Positions 14,806 through 22,449 of a stretch of 29,550 bases of DNA are shown here, in pieces (the first letter of the stretch is position 1; every line of letters begins with the position of its first letter). This stretch comes from an uncultured Eubacteriales bacterium (GTDB taxonomy: Bacteria > Bacillota > Clostridia > Peptostreptococcales > Anaerovoracaceae). The notes below the pieces were generated by a model. That model had not been told where the DNA came from. It was given only the letters and a program-made list of their open reading frames with translations, and did no database searches. The stretch spans positions 1-29,550 of the forward strand of contig URWB01000011.1 of the NCBI GenBank assembly GCA_900551415.1. Reading direction: 5' to 3'. A program made the position numbers and the translations under genes.

Positions 14806-16248
14806 ATGGCGAAAGAATGTATCAACTGCGGCGCGGAAATCAAGTTCTATCAGGATTATTTCTGCCTGATGAATCAAGGCGTTTACTTTTGCGGGACTTG
14901 CGCGCAAAAAGCCAAACCACTCCTGCAGGACATCAAGATCGCGCTGTCGGACGCGTCTTATCAGAGCGCGAAAAAGAAGTTTGATGAAGAACTTCCGCAG
15001 TCCGGACTCAGCGACCGCGCGCAGAAGTATCTGCAGTACGAATTCGATGATCTTGCGCAGAGCATTCCGGGTGTGGAAAGCAAAAAACTGCGCAATGCCA
15101 GAGTATTCAACGGTTCGTTTCAGGCCTGCTGCGGTGCGATTTATCGGGCAGGCAAAACGATCACCGGGTCAGAACCGGTCGTGCCGATGCAGTGCATCAA
15201 GCTGCCGACCCGAGATGGAGAGTATCATGTTGTGACGGCAGTCTTTGAGAATTACTTTATGCGGACCGGTTCCTATGCCAGTTTGTCAATCACGATGGTC
15301 TGGGTGGAGAATCTGTTCAAAGCAGGAACCGCCATTGTCAGTGCGGTTGCATCCGGCGGCGGAGAGGGGCTGTTCAATATCAGCTGGGGCGCGGAAGAAG
15401 ATTTTGCGGCTTCGTTCTGGCGGGCGCTCAGAGATCAGAATCCATCGTTCGAGTTCAGGGAATACGGGGAATCATTCTGGGACAGCGGCATTGAATTTCA
15501 AGATTTGGACAGAGGCAGCCCGGCGTCAGATGCACAGACCTCTGCCGCATCTGACGGACCGCCGCGGCAGAGCCGGCAGGCTGCGGGCAGGACCAACATG
15601 AGCGCAGGCGCGTCCGACAGCGGCGCGCAGACAATATATCCGCATCGCATCGGTGTGCTGGGCGGCACCTTTGATCCGGTACATATCGGACATGTCGCGC
15701 TCGGCTGGGCAGCGCTCATGGAAGCGGGTCTTGCAAAGCTGATCGTAATGCCTGCTTATATCCAGCCGTTCAAGCAGGGCAAGCGCGTGACCGATGATGA
15801 GCACAGGCTCGCAATGGCGAAGCTGGCGTTCGCGGAGGTGCCGCGGACGGAGGTTTCGACCTTTGAGATCGACCGGATGCGCGTTTCCTATACCTACGAC
15901 ACGATGACAGCCCTGCAAAAGGAAATGCCGGGCAAGGAGATTTTCTTTATTACGGGAACAGACGCGTTTTTGGCGCTGGACAGCTGGTATAAAGGCATCG
16001 ACCTTTTGGAGCATTTTTCTTTTATCGTCAGCATCAGACCGGGCTACCGGGAGGAGGAGCTGGATCACAAGATTGGCGAGTATCGCGCGAGATACGGGAC
16101 CAACGTCATCAAACTGGCATCGCAGATGCCGGACATCTCGGCGACCGAAATCCGCGAAAAATATCAAGCAGGCGAGCCTGCGACAGGTCTGGTCCCCGAA
16201 ACTGTAGAGAGGTATATCACAGAACATGGACTCTATCAAAGAGATTAA
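14806..16248 (+). CDS. nadD: Zinc-ribbon/uncharacterised domain fused to nicotinate-nucleotide adenylyltransferase (NadD)
   Basis: The C-terminal part (about residues 281-480) is NadD, which adenylates nicotinate mononucleotide to deamido-NAD. It has GGTFDPVHIGH from residue 286 and the late ISATEIRE motif, and ends at a normal NadD terminus. Ahead of it is an unusual extension of about 280 residues: a likely zinc ribbon with C5-x2-C8 and C29-x2-C32, a helical stretch, then a beta-rich segment (TAVFENYFMRTGSYASLSI ... SAVASGGGEGLFNISWGAEE) that recalls DUF6054-type proteins, and a disordered Ser/Ala/Gly/Arg linker (about 238-281). The ATG at 14806 follows AAGGAAAGGG; an upstream ATG at 14761 has no site. 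An in-frame ATG at 15598, behind GCAGGA, could give a normal-length NadD. The stop overlaps yqeK by 23 bp, and nadD-yqeK-rsfS is a conserved order. Confidence 0.88.
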   Translation: MAKECINCGAEIKFYQDYFCLMNQGVYFCGTCAQKAKPLLQDIKIALSDASYQSAKKKFDEELPQSGLSDRAQKYLQYEFDDLAQSIPGVESKKLRNARVFNGSFQACCGAIYRAGKTITGSEPVVPMQCIKLPTRDGEYHVVTAVFENYFMRTGSYASLSITMVWVENLFKAGTAIVSAVASGGGEGLFNISWGAEEDFAASFWRALRDQNPSFEFREYGESFWDSGIEFQDLDRGSPASDAQTSAASDGPPRQSRQAAGRTNMSAGASDSGAQTIYPHRIGVLGGTFDPVHIGHVALGWAALMEAGLAKLIVMPAYIQPFKQGKRVTDDEHRLAMAKLAFAEVPRTEVSTFEIDRMRVSYTYDTMTALQKEMPGKEIFFITGTDAFLALDSWYKGIDLLEHFSFIVSIRPGYREEELDHKIGEYRARYGTNVIKLASQMPDISATEIREKYQAGEPATGLVPETVERYITEHGLYQRD

Positions 16249-16807
16249 GGATTATATCGAGAAGAATTTTTCGGAAAAAAGGAAAATTCACACCGAAGGC
16301 GTGCGGACAACCGCAATCGAGCTGGCGAAGCGCTACGGCGCAGACCCGCAGAAGGCTGAGATCGCGGCGCTCTTTCACGATATGTATCGGGGCGTTTCCG
16401 AAAACAGCCTCAACTATTATGTCAAGCACCTGGGTCTTGACAGCAAGTATCTGAATAACTGTAATCTGGCGCATGGCAAGATTGCGGCGATCATCATGCA
16501 GCGTGATTTTGAGATCGAGGATCCGGACATCATCAACGCGGTATCCTATCACACGACCGGACGACCGGGCATGTCGCTTTTGGAAAAGATCATCTACATC
16601 GCTGACGCTGTGGAGCCGAACCGTTCTTATCCGGGCGTCGAAGCGCTGCGCAAGGAGGCCTATATCGATCTGGACAAGGCGTGCCTGATGTCGCTTTCCA
16701 ACACGATCGATTTCGTCAGGTCCAGCGGCAAATATTTAGATGAGGAAACCATACGCGCAAAAGCGTATTTAGAAAATACGATCAAACAAAAAGGAGGAAA
16801 ACCATGA
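16226..16807 (+). CDS. yqeK: Bis(5'-nucleosyl)-tetraphosphatase (symmetrical), YqeK family
   Basis: YqeK hydrolyses diadenosine tetraphosphate (Ap4A) symmetrically to two ADP. The 193-residue HD-domain protein shows all expected metal ligands in order: H in RKIHTEGVRTTAIEL, HD in LFHDMYRG, H in NLAHGKIAA, H in VSYHTTGRPGMS and D in YIADAVEPNRSYPGV. The start lies inside the end of nadD (23-bp overlap) and GAGAGG is found 13 bp ahead of it. The stop overlaps rsfS as ATGA. This is the standard nadD-yqeK-rsfS operon of Firmicutes, so the function follows the experimentally studied YqeK family. Confidence 0.94.
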   Translation: MDSIKEIKDYIEKNFSEKRKIHTEGVRTTAIELAKRYGADPQKAEIAALFHDMYRGVSENSLNYYVKHLGLDSKYLNNCNLAHGKIAAIIMQRDFEIEDPDIINAVSYHTTGRPGMSLLEKIIYIADAVEPNRSYPGVEALRKEAYIDLDKACLMSLSNTIDFVRSSGKYLDEETIRAKAYLENTIKQKGGKP

Positions 16808-17148
16808 CCAACAGAGAGTACGCGCTGCTTGCCGGAAAGACGCTGTCCGCTAAAAAAGCACAGGATATCGTCACCATCGACATTCAGGGAAAGGCATCAT
16901 TTGCGGACTTTTTCGTCATCTGTTCCGGTACATCCGAACGACAGATCAATACATTGGTGGATGACGTAGAAGAGGCATTCGCGAAGGAAGGTCTCTTGGT
17001 AAAGTCGGTAGAGGGCAAACAGAACTCCGGCTGGATTCTAATGGATTTTGGCGATATCATCGTCAATCTGTTTACCAAGGAAATGAGAGAAAAATACAGC
17101 ATTGAAAAAATTTGGGGCGACTGTGATTTCATCGAAGTGGAGGAATAG
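16804..17148 (+). CDS. rsfS: Ribosomal silencing factor RsfS
   Basis: RsfS binds ribosomal protein uL14 and blocks joining of the two subunits when nutrients are short. The 114-residue length is standard, with the conserved DFFVICSGTSERQI-type segment (FFVICSGTSERQINTLVD), GWILMDFGDIIVNLF and EKIWGDC near the end. AAAGGAGGAAAACC precedes the ATG. It overlaps yqeK by 4 bp, and leuS begins 7 bp after its stop, which suggests tight co-expression of all four genes from nadD to leuS. Confidence 0.95.
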   Translation: MTNREYALLAGKTLSAKKAQDIVTIDIQGKASFADFFVICSGTSERQINTLVDDVEEAFAKEGLLVKSVEGKQNSGWILMDFGDIIVNLFTKEMREKYSIEKIWGDCDFIEVEE

Positions 17149-17155
17149 GACAAAG

Positions 17156-19630
17156 ATGAACGAGAAGTATAATTTTAAGGAAATCGAAAAAAAATGGCAG
17201 GACTATTGGGAACAAAATCAACTGTTCAAGTGCACAGAGGATGAAACGAAGAAAAAATATTATGTGCTGGAAATGTTCCCATACCCGTCAGGCAAGCTGC
17301 ACATGGGACACGTTCGAAACTATTCCATCGGTGACGTGGTAGCCAGATTCAAGAAGATGGATGGCTATAACGTGCTGCATCCGATGGGTTTCGACTCCTT
17401 CGGTCTGCCGGCAGAAAACGCGGCGATCCAGCATGGTATCCACCCGAGCAAATGGACCTGGGACAATATCCACGAGATGGAAGCGCAGCTGAGAGAGCTC
17501 GGTCTTTCCTATGACTGGGACAGAGAAGTCGCGACCTGCCACGAAGACTATTACAGATGGATGCAGTGGATCTTCATTCAGTTTTTCAAGAAAGGGCTGG
17601 CTTACAAGAAAGAAAATCCGGTCAACTGGTGTCCAAGCTGTCAGACCGTACTGGCAAACGAACAGGTTGTGGACGGGGTTTGCGAACGCTGCAAGACGCC
17701 GGTGACGAAGAAAAACCTTTCGCAGTGGTATTTTAAGATTACCGACTACGCGGACAGACTGCTGGAAAACCTCGACAACGGCAAACTGGACGGCTGGCCG
17801 GCAAAGGTCAGAACGATGCAGAAAAACTGGATCGGAAAGTCCTACGGCTGCGAAGTGGATTTCAAAATGAAGGATTCCGATGAAACGCTGACGGTATTCA
17901 CGACCAGAGTGGACACCATCTACGGTACGACTTTTATGGTTCTGGCACCGGAGTATCCGACCGTTCTGGAAAATGTCAAGGGAACGGAATACGAGAAACC
18001 GGTTCTGGAGTATATCGACAAGGTCAAGCACATGAACGAGATCGAACGTACCTCCACGACCAACGAAAAGACCGGTGTGTTCATCGGCAAGTACGCGATC
18101 AACCCGTTCACGCATAAGGAAATGCCGATCTATATCGCGGATTACGTTCTGATGGGCTACGGTACCGGCGCGGTTATGGGCGTACCGGCACATGACCAGA
18201 GAGACTTTGAATTCGCGACGAAATTCGGTATCGACATCGTCCCGGTTGTTGATCCGCAGGATCCGGAAGTGGATGTGAATCACCTGACACAGGCCTGCGC
18301 GGCGTCCGGCGTGATGATCAACTCCGGCGAAATCACCGGGATGCAATCCGCAGACGCGATCCCGTATATGATCGACAAGGCGGAGAAGGAGGGCCTTGGA
18401 CACCGCAAGGTCAACTATAAACTCAGAGACTGGCTGATCTCGCGGCAGAGATACTGGGGCACACCGATCCCGATGATCTACTGTGAGGACTGCGGCTGGG
18501 TACCGGAGAAGGAAGAGAACCTGCCGGTTCTGCTGCCGACGGATGTGGAATTCACCGGCAAAGGGGAATCCCCGATCGCGACCTCGCCGACTTTCAAACA
18601 CTGCGCTTGTCCACGCTGCGGCAAGAAAGCGACCAGAGAAGTCGATACGATGGATACCTTCCTGGATTCCTCGTGGTATTTCCTCAGATACTGTGATCCG
18701 AAGAACGACCACGCGCCGTTCGATTCGGACAAAGCGAACTACTGGATGAATGTGGATCAGTATATCGGCGGTGTCGAACACGCGATTCTGCATCTGATGT
18801 ACTCTCGTTTCTTCCAGATGGCGCTGCATGATCTCGGTCTTGTCAGAGACGATGAGCCGTTTAAGAATCTTTTGACGCAGGGTATGGTCAACAAGGACGG
18901 CAAGAAGATGAGTAAATCGCTCGGCAATGTCGTCAGTCCGGAGGAGATCATCAAGAAATACGGCGCGGATACGGCAAGATTATTCATTCTCTTTGCGGCG
19001 CCGCCGGAAAGAGAGCTTGACTGGTCCGACGCGGGTGTAGAGGGCAGCTATCGTTTCCTGAACAGAGTCTGGAGACTGGTTTACGAATTCCAGGCGAAAT
19101 ATCCGGAAGTACCGACAGCGTTTGAGATCAAGACCGAAGCTGACAAGTCTCTGAACTATATGCTGCATACCGCGATTAAAAAGGTCAGCGAGGATGTCGG
19201 CGGCAGATTCAGCTTCAATACGGCGATCTCTTCGATTATGGAGCTTGTAAACGAAATGTACCGCTACAAAGAGGGCGATGTGAACGTCGGCTTCTTTGGC
19301 AAAGCAATCAAAGATTTGATTTTGATCCTGTCCCCGTTCACACCGCATATCTGTGAGGAAATGTGGCATGATATCGGGCAGAACGAGTCTGTGGCAGTGA
19401 TGTCATGGCCGGAATTTGACGAATCCGCGCTGGTGAAGGACGAGGTGGAAGTCATCGTGCAGATCAACGGCAAATTAAAAGATAAGTTAAGTGTTGCCAA
19501 CAATCTTGATAAGGCAGCACTCGAAAAGACAGCAATGGAGAGTGATAAGATTCAAGCATTACTGGACGGAAAGACAGTTGTCAAGGTAATTTCCATACCG
19601 AACAAACTGATCAACATTGTAGTAAAATAG
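17156..19630 (+). CDS. leuS: Leucyl-tRNA synthetase
   Basis: LeuRS charges tRNA-Leu. It is a class I synthetase of 824 residues, of usual bacterial length. The HIGH motif appears as HMGH at residues 49-52 and KMSKS at 584-588 (bases 18905-18919). A zinc module CPSCQTVLANEQVVDGVCERC and the CP1 editing domain with TTRVDTIYGTTFMVLAPE are present, as are RDWLISRQRYWGTPIP and DSSWYFLRY. The start at 17156 is chosen over an upstream in-frame ATG at 17102 because it has GGAGG ahead and the N-terminus MNEKYNFKEIEKKWQ matches the family. No T-box is seen: the gene sits 7 bp behind rsfS. Confidence 0.98.
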   Translation: MNEKYNFKEIEKKWQDYWEQNQLFKCTEDETKKKYYVLEMFPYPSGKLHMGHVRNYSIGDVVARFKKMDGYNVLHPMGFDSFGLPAENAAIQHGIHPSKWTWDNIHEMEAQLRELGLSYDWDREVATCHEDYYRWMQWIFIQFFKKGLAYKKENPVNWCPSCQTVLANEQVVDGVCERCKTPVTKKNLSQWYFKITDYADRLLENLDNGKLDGWPAKVRTMQKNWIGKSYGCEVDFKMKDSDETLTVFTTRVDTIYGTTFMVLAPEYPTVLENVKGTEYEKPVLEYIDKVKHMNEIERTSTTNEKTGVFIGKYAINPFTHKEMPIYIADYVLMGYGTGAVMGVPAHDQRDFEFATKFGIDIVPVVDPQDPEVDVNHLTQACAASGVMINSGEITGMQSADAIPYMIDKAEKEGLGHRKVNYKLRDWLISRQRYWGTPIPMIYCEDCGWVPEKEENLPVLLPTDVEFTGKGESPIATSPTFKHCACPRCGKKATREVDTMDTFLDSSWYFLRYCDPKNDHAPFDSDKANYWMNVDQYIGGVEHAILHLMYSRFFQMALHDLGLVRDDEPFKNLLTQGMVNKDGKKMSKSLGNVVSPEEIIKKYGADTARLFILFAAPPERELDWSDAGVEGSYRFLNRVWRLVYEFQAKYPEVPTAFEIKTEADKSLNYMLHTAIKKVSEDVGGRFSFNTAISSIMELVNEMYRYKEGDVNVGFFGKAIKDLILILSPFTPHICEEMWHDIGQNESVAVMSWPEFDESALVKDEVEVIVQINGKLKDKLSVANNLDKAALEKTAMESDKIQALLDGKTVVKVISIPNKLINIVVK

Positions 19631-19652
19631 ATAGAAACAGAATAACATCACA

Positions 19653-19699
19653 GCAGGCGTGCCGCCGCAGCAAGTGTTTGGCGGCGGCGCGGGTCCTGC
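19653..19699 (+). promoter_or_regulatory. Strong GC-rich hairpin in the leuS-rnjA gap
   Basis: GCCGCCGC (19661-19668) pairs with GCGGCGGC (19681-19688) across a 12-base loop. The stem continues outward with CGT/GCG and then GCAGG/CCTGC (19653-19657 with 19695-19699) past a 3-base bulge. A TCTTTT run occurs 12 bases later, too far for a standard terminator. It may be an unusual terminator of the leuS transcript or a structured 5' leader of rnjA. Confidence 0.55.
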
Positions 19700-19747
19700 A
19701 AGGAAATGCTGTCTTTTCATAAATAGAGAAAAAAGGACGGAGAATTT

Positions 19748-21436
19748 ATGAGAAGAAGACAAACAAAACCAAAAAAAGAAAGCCCAATGTTAAAGGTAAT
19801 TCCGATAGGAGGACTGAACGAAATCGGCAAGAACCTGACACTCCTGGAATACCAAGATGAAATTTTGATCATCGACTGCGGACTTTCTTTCCCGGAAGAC
19901 GAAATGTACGGCATTGATATCGTCATTCCGGATTTTTCCTACTTGATCGCGAATCGCAGCAAGATCGTCGGGATGGTGATTACGCATGGTCATGAGGACC
20001 ATATCGGCGCCATTCCTTATCTGCTCAAGCATATCAAGATTCCGGTCTATGGCACGAGACTCACGCTGGGACTGGTGGAAAACAAGTTAAAAGAACACGA
20101 AGTGATCGGGGATCTGCGGACGATTAACGCAGGCGATAAGTTTAAGCTCGGAGAGTATTTTGATATCGAAACGATCCGCACGACGCACTCAATCGCGGAC
20201 GCGATCTGTCTGGCGATTACGACTCCGGCAGGCGTGGTATTCCACTCCGGCGACTTCAAGATCGACTATACACCGATTGACGGAGAACCGATCGACTTTT
20301 CGAAGCTGGCGCAGATTGGTAAGAAGGGCGTGACGCTGATGCTCTGCGACAGCACCAACGCGGTGCGTCCGGGCTATACAGCCTCTGAACGCGTGGTTGG
20401 GCAGACGATTGAAAATATCTTCCGCAATTCCAAAAACCGCATCATCATCGCGACCTTCTCGTCGAACGTACATCGCGTGCAGAAGATTATCGAGAACGCG
20501 GTCAAGGTCGGCCGCAAGGTGGCGGTTTCCGGCAGAAGTATGGAAAACGTAGTCGCGCTCGCGATCGAGTTGGGTTATCTGAATATCCCGGCAGGCACTT
20601 TGGTCGATCTTAAAATGACAAAGAACATTCCGGACGATAAGCTGGTCATCATCACGACCGGCAGCCAGGGCGAACCGATGTCAGCCCTGTCGCGCATCGC
20701 TTCCGGCGAGCATAAGGCTGTGAAGCTCAAAAAAGGCGATACGGTCATCCTGTCCTCGACACCGATCCCAGGCAATGAAAAAACCGTATCCAATGTCGTC
20801 AATAAGCTCTTTGAAAAGGGCGCGGAGGTGATCTACTCCGATATCGCGGATATTCACGTTTCCGGGCACGCCTGCCAGGAGGAACTGAAGCTCTTGCATT
20901 CGCTGATCAAGCCAAAGTTCTTCATGCCGGTACATGGCGAATACCGTCATCTAGTGCAGCACGCCAGACTGGCAGAGTCCCTGGGCATGAAGAAGGAGAA
21001 TATCTTCGTACTCAACAACGGCGACATTCTGAACGTCAATACGCGCAAGGCGTTTGTCGAAAAAGACCAGGTGGAGGCGGACGCGATTCTCGTCGATGGT
21101 CTCGGTGTCGGTGATGTCGGCAATATCGTACTCAGAGACCGCAAACTGCTGTCCGAGTCCGGGCTGATGATCGTCGTGGCGGCTATCGAGCGCGAAAGTC
21201 ATCTAGTGGTCTCCGGACCGGACATTATCTCCAGAGGCTTTGTCTATGTCAGAGAAAACGAAAAGCTGATGGATGAGGCGCGTAAGGTGGCGATTCAGGC
21301 GTTGAAGCGCTGTCAGGATAAAAATATCACCGATTGGAATGCGATGAAGTCGCAGGTCAGAGATTCGCTGAGCAGTTTCATTTACGAAACGACCAAGCGC
21401 AGCCCGATCATTCTGCCGATCTTCCTCGAAGTGTAG
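19748..21436 (+). CDS. rnjA: Ribonuclease J
   Basis: RNase J is a 5'-3' exo- and endoribonuclease central to mRNA decay and rRNA maturation in Firmicutes. The 562-residue protein has the beta-lactamase/beta-CASP architecture: GGLNEIGKN near the N-terminus, THGHEDHIGAIPYLL (metal site from H80), FHSGDFKID, the DSTNA segment, beta-CASP motifs ATFSSNVHRVQ and TTGSQGEPMSALSRIA, and the C-terminal HVSGHA and FMPVHGEYRHL. GGACGGAG sits 5 bp before ATG 19748; a second in-frame ATG at 19787 is a less likely start. Only one RNase J is seen, so J1 versus J2 cannot be assigned with certainty. Its stop codon is inside a long inverted repeat. Confidence 0.96.
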   Translation: MRRRQTKPKKESPMLKVIPIGGLNEIGKNLTLLEYQDEILIIDCGLSFPEDEMYGIDIVIPDFSYLIANRSKIVGMVITHGHEDHIGAIPYLLKHIKIPVYGTRLTLGLVENKLKEHEVIGDLRTINAGDKFKLGEYFDIETIRTTHSIADAICLAITTPAGVVFHSGDFKIDYTPIDGEPIDFSKLAQIGKKGVTLMLCDSTNAVRPGYTASERVVGQTIENIFRNSKNRIIIATFSSNVHRVQKIIENAVKVGRKVAVSGRSMENVVALAIELGYLNIPAGTLVDLKMTKNIPDDKLVIITTGSQGEPMSALSRIASGEHKAVKLKKGDTVILSSTPIPGNEKTVSNVVNKLFEKGAEVIYSDIADIHVSGHACQEELKLLHSLIKPKFFMPVHGEYRHLVQHARLAESLGMKKENIFVLNNGDILNVNTRKAFVEKDQVEADAILVDGLGVGDVGNIVLRDRKLLSESGLMIVVAAIERESHLVVSGPDIISRGFVYVRENEKLMDEARKVAIQALKRCQDKNITDWNAMKSQVRDSLSSFIYETTKRSPIILPIFLEV

Positions 21437-21491
21437 CGCTTCTTGCGCGGAACCTGCAGGACCGGTTTCCGGGGTGCAGGCGCAAAGCGCT
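21435..21491 (+). repeat. Long imperfect hairpin overlapping the rnjA stop codon
   Basis: AGCGCTT (21435-21441) pairs with AAGCGCT (21485-21491). The stem goes on with TGCG/CGCA past a 2-base bulge, CCTGCA (21453-21458) with TGCAGG (21475-21480), and an apical CCGG-TTT-CCGG. The structure spans 57 bases and begins at the second base of the rnjA TAG. It has no following T-tract, so if it ends transcription it is not of the classical kind. Confidence 0.5.
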
Positions 21492-21730
21492 GCAAAGGTC
21501 CTCGCCGCTGTGCATGGCTGCCGCACGCGATTTGCTGCACAGTGCCGCGAATCAAACTCGCATCTTCGATGCTCAAACAGTGATTGCGCGCATGCTGTGC
21601 ATCTGCATCACTTTGCGGGCCATGACATGCAGCGTCTGCGGAAAATGCAGTACTTTGCCCTGCACCCCGAAACGGCGCACCATTTTCCTGCGTGCATACA
21701 TCTGCCGCCTCTAGCGCTGCAGAACGTGAA

Positions 21731-21762
21731 CTTGCGCTGCGCGGCAGAATTTCACGCGCAAG
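21731..21762 (+). repeat. 7-bp inverted repeat with possible alternative pairing
   Basis: CTTGCGC (21731-21737) is exactly complementary to GCGCAAG (21756-21762) across an 18-base loop. GTGAA just before the left arm can pair with TTCAC inside the loop instead, so two exclusive or interlocked folds are possible. It lies immediately before the larger hairpin at 21771-21829. Confidence 0.35.
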
Positions 21763-21770
21763 CAAGGCAA

Positions 21771-21829
21771 GAAAACGGCGACGGAATTCTTCTGACAGCA
21801 AAGCTGGACAGAAAATTCCGCCCGTTTTC
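21771..21829 (+). repeat. 59-base multi-segment hairpin
   Basis: Four nested stems line up in order: GAAAACGG/CCGTTTTC (21771-21778 with 21822-21829), GGAATT/AATTCC (21783-21788 with 21814-21819), TTCTG/CAGAA (21790-21794 with 21809-21813) and CAGC/GCTG (21796-21799 with 21803-21806), with an AAA apical loop. Only small internal loops or a single bulged base interrupt them, giving 23 paired positions. Confidence 0.6.
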
Positions 21830-21969
21830 GCCGCAGCGAGCAGATGAAATTCCCCGCAAAGCAGCAGAGAGCAACTGCGCGGGCAGAGACGGCAGATGCA
21901 GGAGTGCGCACAACGGAAGTGGGCGGAGATGCCAGCTGCAGCGACGAGGACAAATGCAAGAACATTTTG

Positions 21970-22023
21970 GCAGCGCGCAGAGACACTCGCTGCGATGTTA
22001 CGGACAAGTGCAGCGCGCAGAGA
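21970..22023 (+). repeat. Two copies of a 14-bp direct repeat, 40 bp apart
   Basis: GCAGCGCGCAGAGA occurs exactly at 21970-21983 and 22010-22023. The second copy ends about 20 bp before the ribosome-binding site of the ylbF-like gene. The first copy can also form a small stem with CGCTGC at 21988-21993. Confidence 0.5.
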
Positions 22024-22060
22024 TAAAATTTTGATAAAACGGAAAAGGAGAAATGCAAGT

Positions 22061-22402
22061 ATGAACGTATATGACCAGGCACACGGACTGGCGTCCGCGA
22101 TAAAAGAATCTGAAGAGTTCAAACAGTACAACGCCTTAAAAAATCAGATCGACGCGAATGAAGAACTTTCTAAGATGCTCAAGGATTTTCAGGCAAAGCA
22201 GCTGGAATTTCAGACTAAGCAGATGATGGGCGAACAGCCGAACGCGGAAGATATGGCTGGTATTCAGCAGCTTTACACGATTATGGCCGCTGACCCGCTG
22301 ACGTCTCAGTATCTGCAGGCCGAAATGAGATTTTCTTTGATGATGAAGGACGTTTACGGCATCATCGGCGAAGCCATCGGTGTCGGCGACCTTCTTGGCT
22401 AA
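22061..22402 (+). CDS. YlbF/YmcA-family regulator
   Basis: The 113-residue, mostly helical protein belongs to the YlbF/YmcA (Com_YlbF, formerly DUF964) family. In Bacillus subtilis YlbF, YmcA and YaaT form a complex that steers RNase Y cleavage of mRNAs and affects competence and biofilm formation. Typical features seen are the N-terminal YDQAHGLASAIKESEEF, KNQIDANEELSKMLKDF and a central helix with QTKQMMGEQPNAEDM. The start at 22061 is fixed by AAAAGGAG 10 bp upstream; the open frame further upstream lies in the structured interval and is ignored. Being next to rnjA suggests a role in RNA turnover, but which YlbF-type member it is remains unclear. Confidence 0.85.
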   Translation: MNVYDQAHGLASAIKESEEFKQYNALKNQIDANEELSKMLKDFQAKQLEFQTKQMMGEQPNAEDMAGIQQLYTIMAADPLTSQYLQAEMRFSLMMKDVYGIIGEAIGVGDLLG

Positions 22403-22449
22403 CAGCGAAAAAATTCATGGGAATTTCTTGAAAAAAATAGAATGAGGAC

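Larger units (their letters stand above)
21437..22060. other. 624-bp GC-rich, hairpin-rich interval without a convincing gene
   Basis: This stretch separates rnjA from the ylbF-like gene. It is rich in TGC, GCA and GCGC words and has few stop codons, so frames of 186 (+) and 249 (-) residues stay open, but their products are loaded with His, Cys, Arg and Gln, have no ribosome-binding sites worth the name and resemble nothing I know. The left half is rich in TGC and the right half in GCAGA, partly complementary: CATCTGCCGCCTCT near 21708 nearly matches the complement of the AGAGACGGCAGATG near 21886. Several stems of 6-8 bp and two long hairpins are present. It may be a structured RNA, a decayed gene or a local repeat expansion. 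The right end carries only the ribosome-binding site of the next gene. Confidence 0.55.

Noticed and set aside
17288..18829. Long - strand open frame (513 codons) opposite leuS
   Set aside because: Composition is that of a shadow of leuS; the + strand carries every expected LeuRS motif.
21474..22034. Open frame of 186 residues on the + strand in the interval after rnjA
   Set aside because: No ribosome-binding site, odd His/Cys/Arg/Gln-rich composition, no recognisable motif, and the opposite strand is equally open; more likely a product of biased composition.
21382..22131. Open frame of 249 residues on the - strand, overlapping rnjA and the ylbF-like gene
   Set aside because: It runs through two real genes on the other strand, is Cys/Ser/Arg-rich without motifs and has no plausible start signal.
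22403..22440. Terminator between the ylbF-like gene and efp
   Set aside because: AAATTC-ATGG-GAATTT can pair but is short, AT-only at its base and not followed by a T-tract, so I do not call it.
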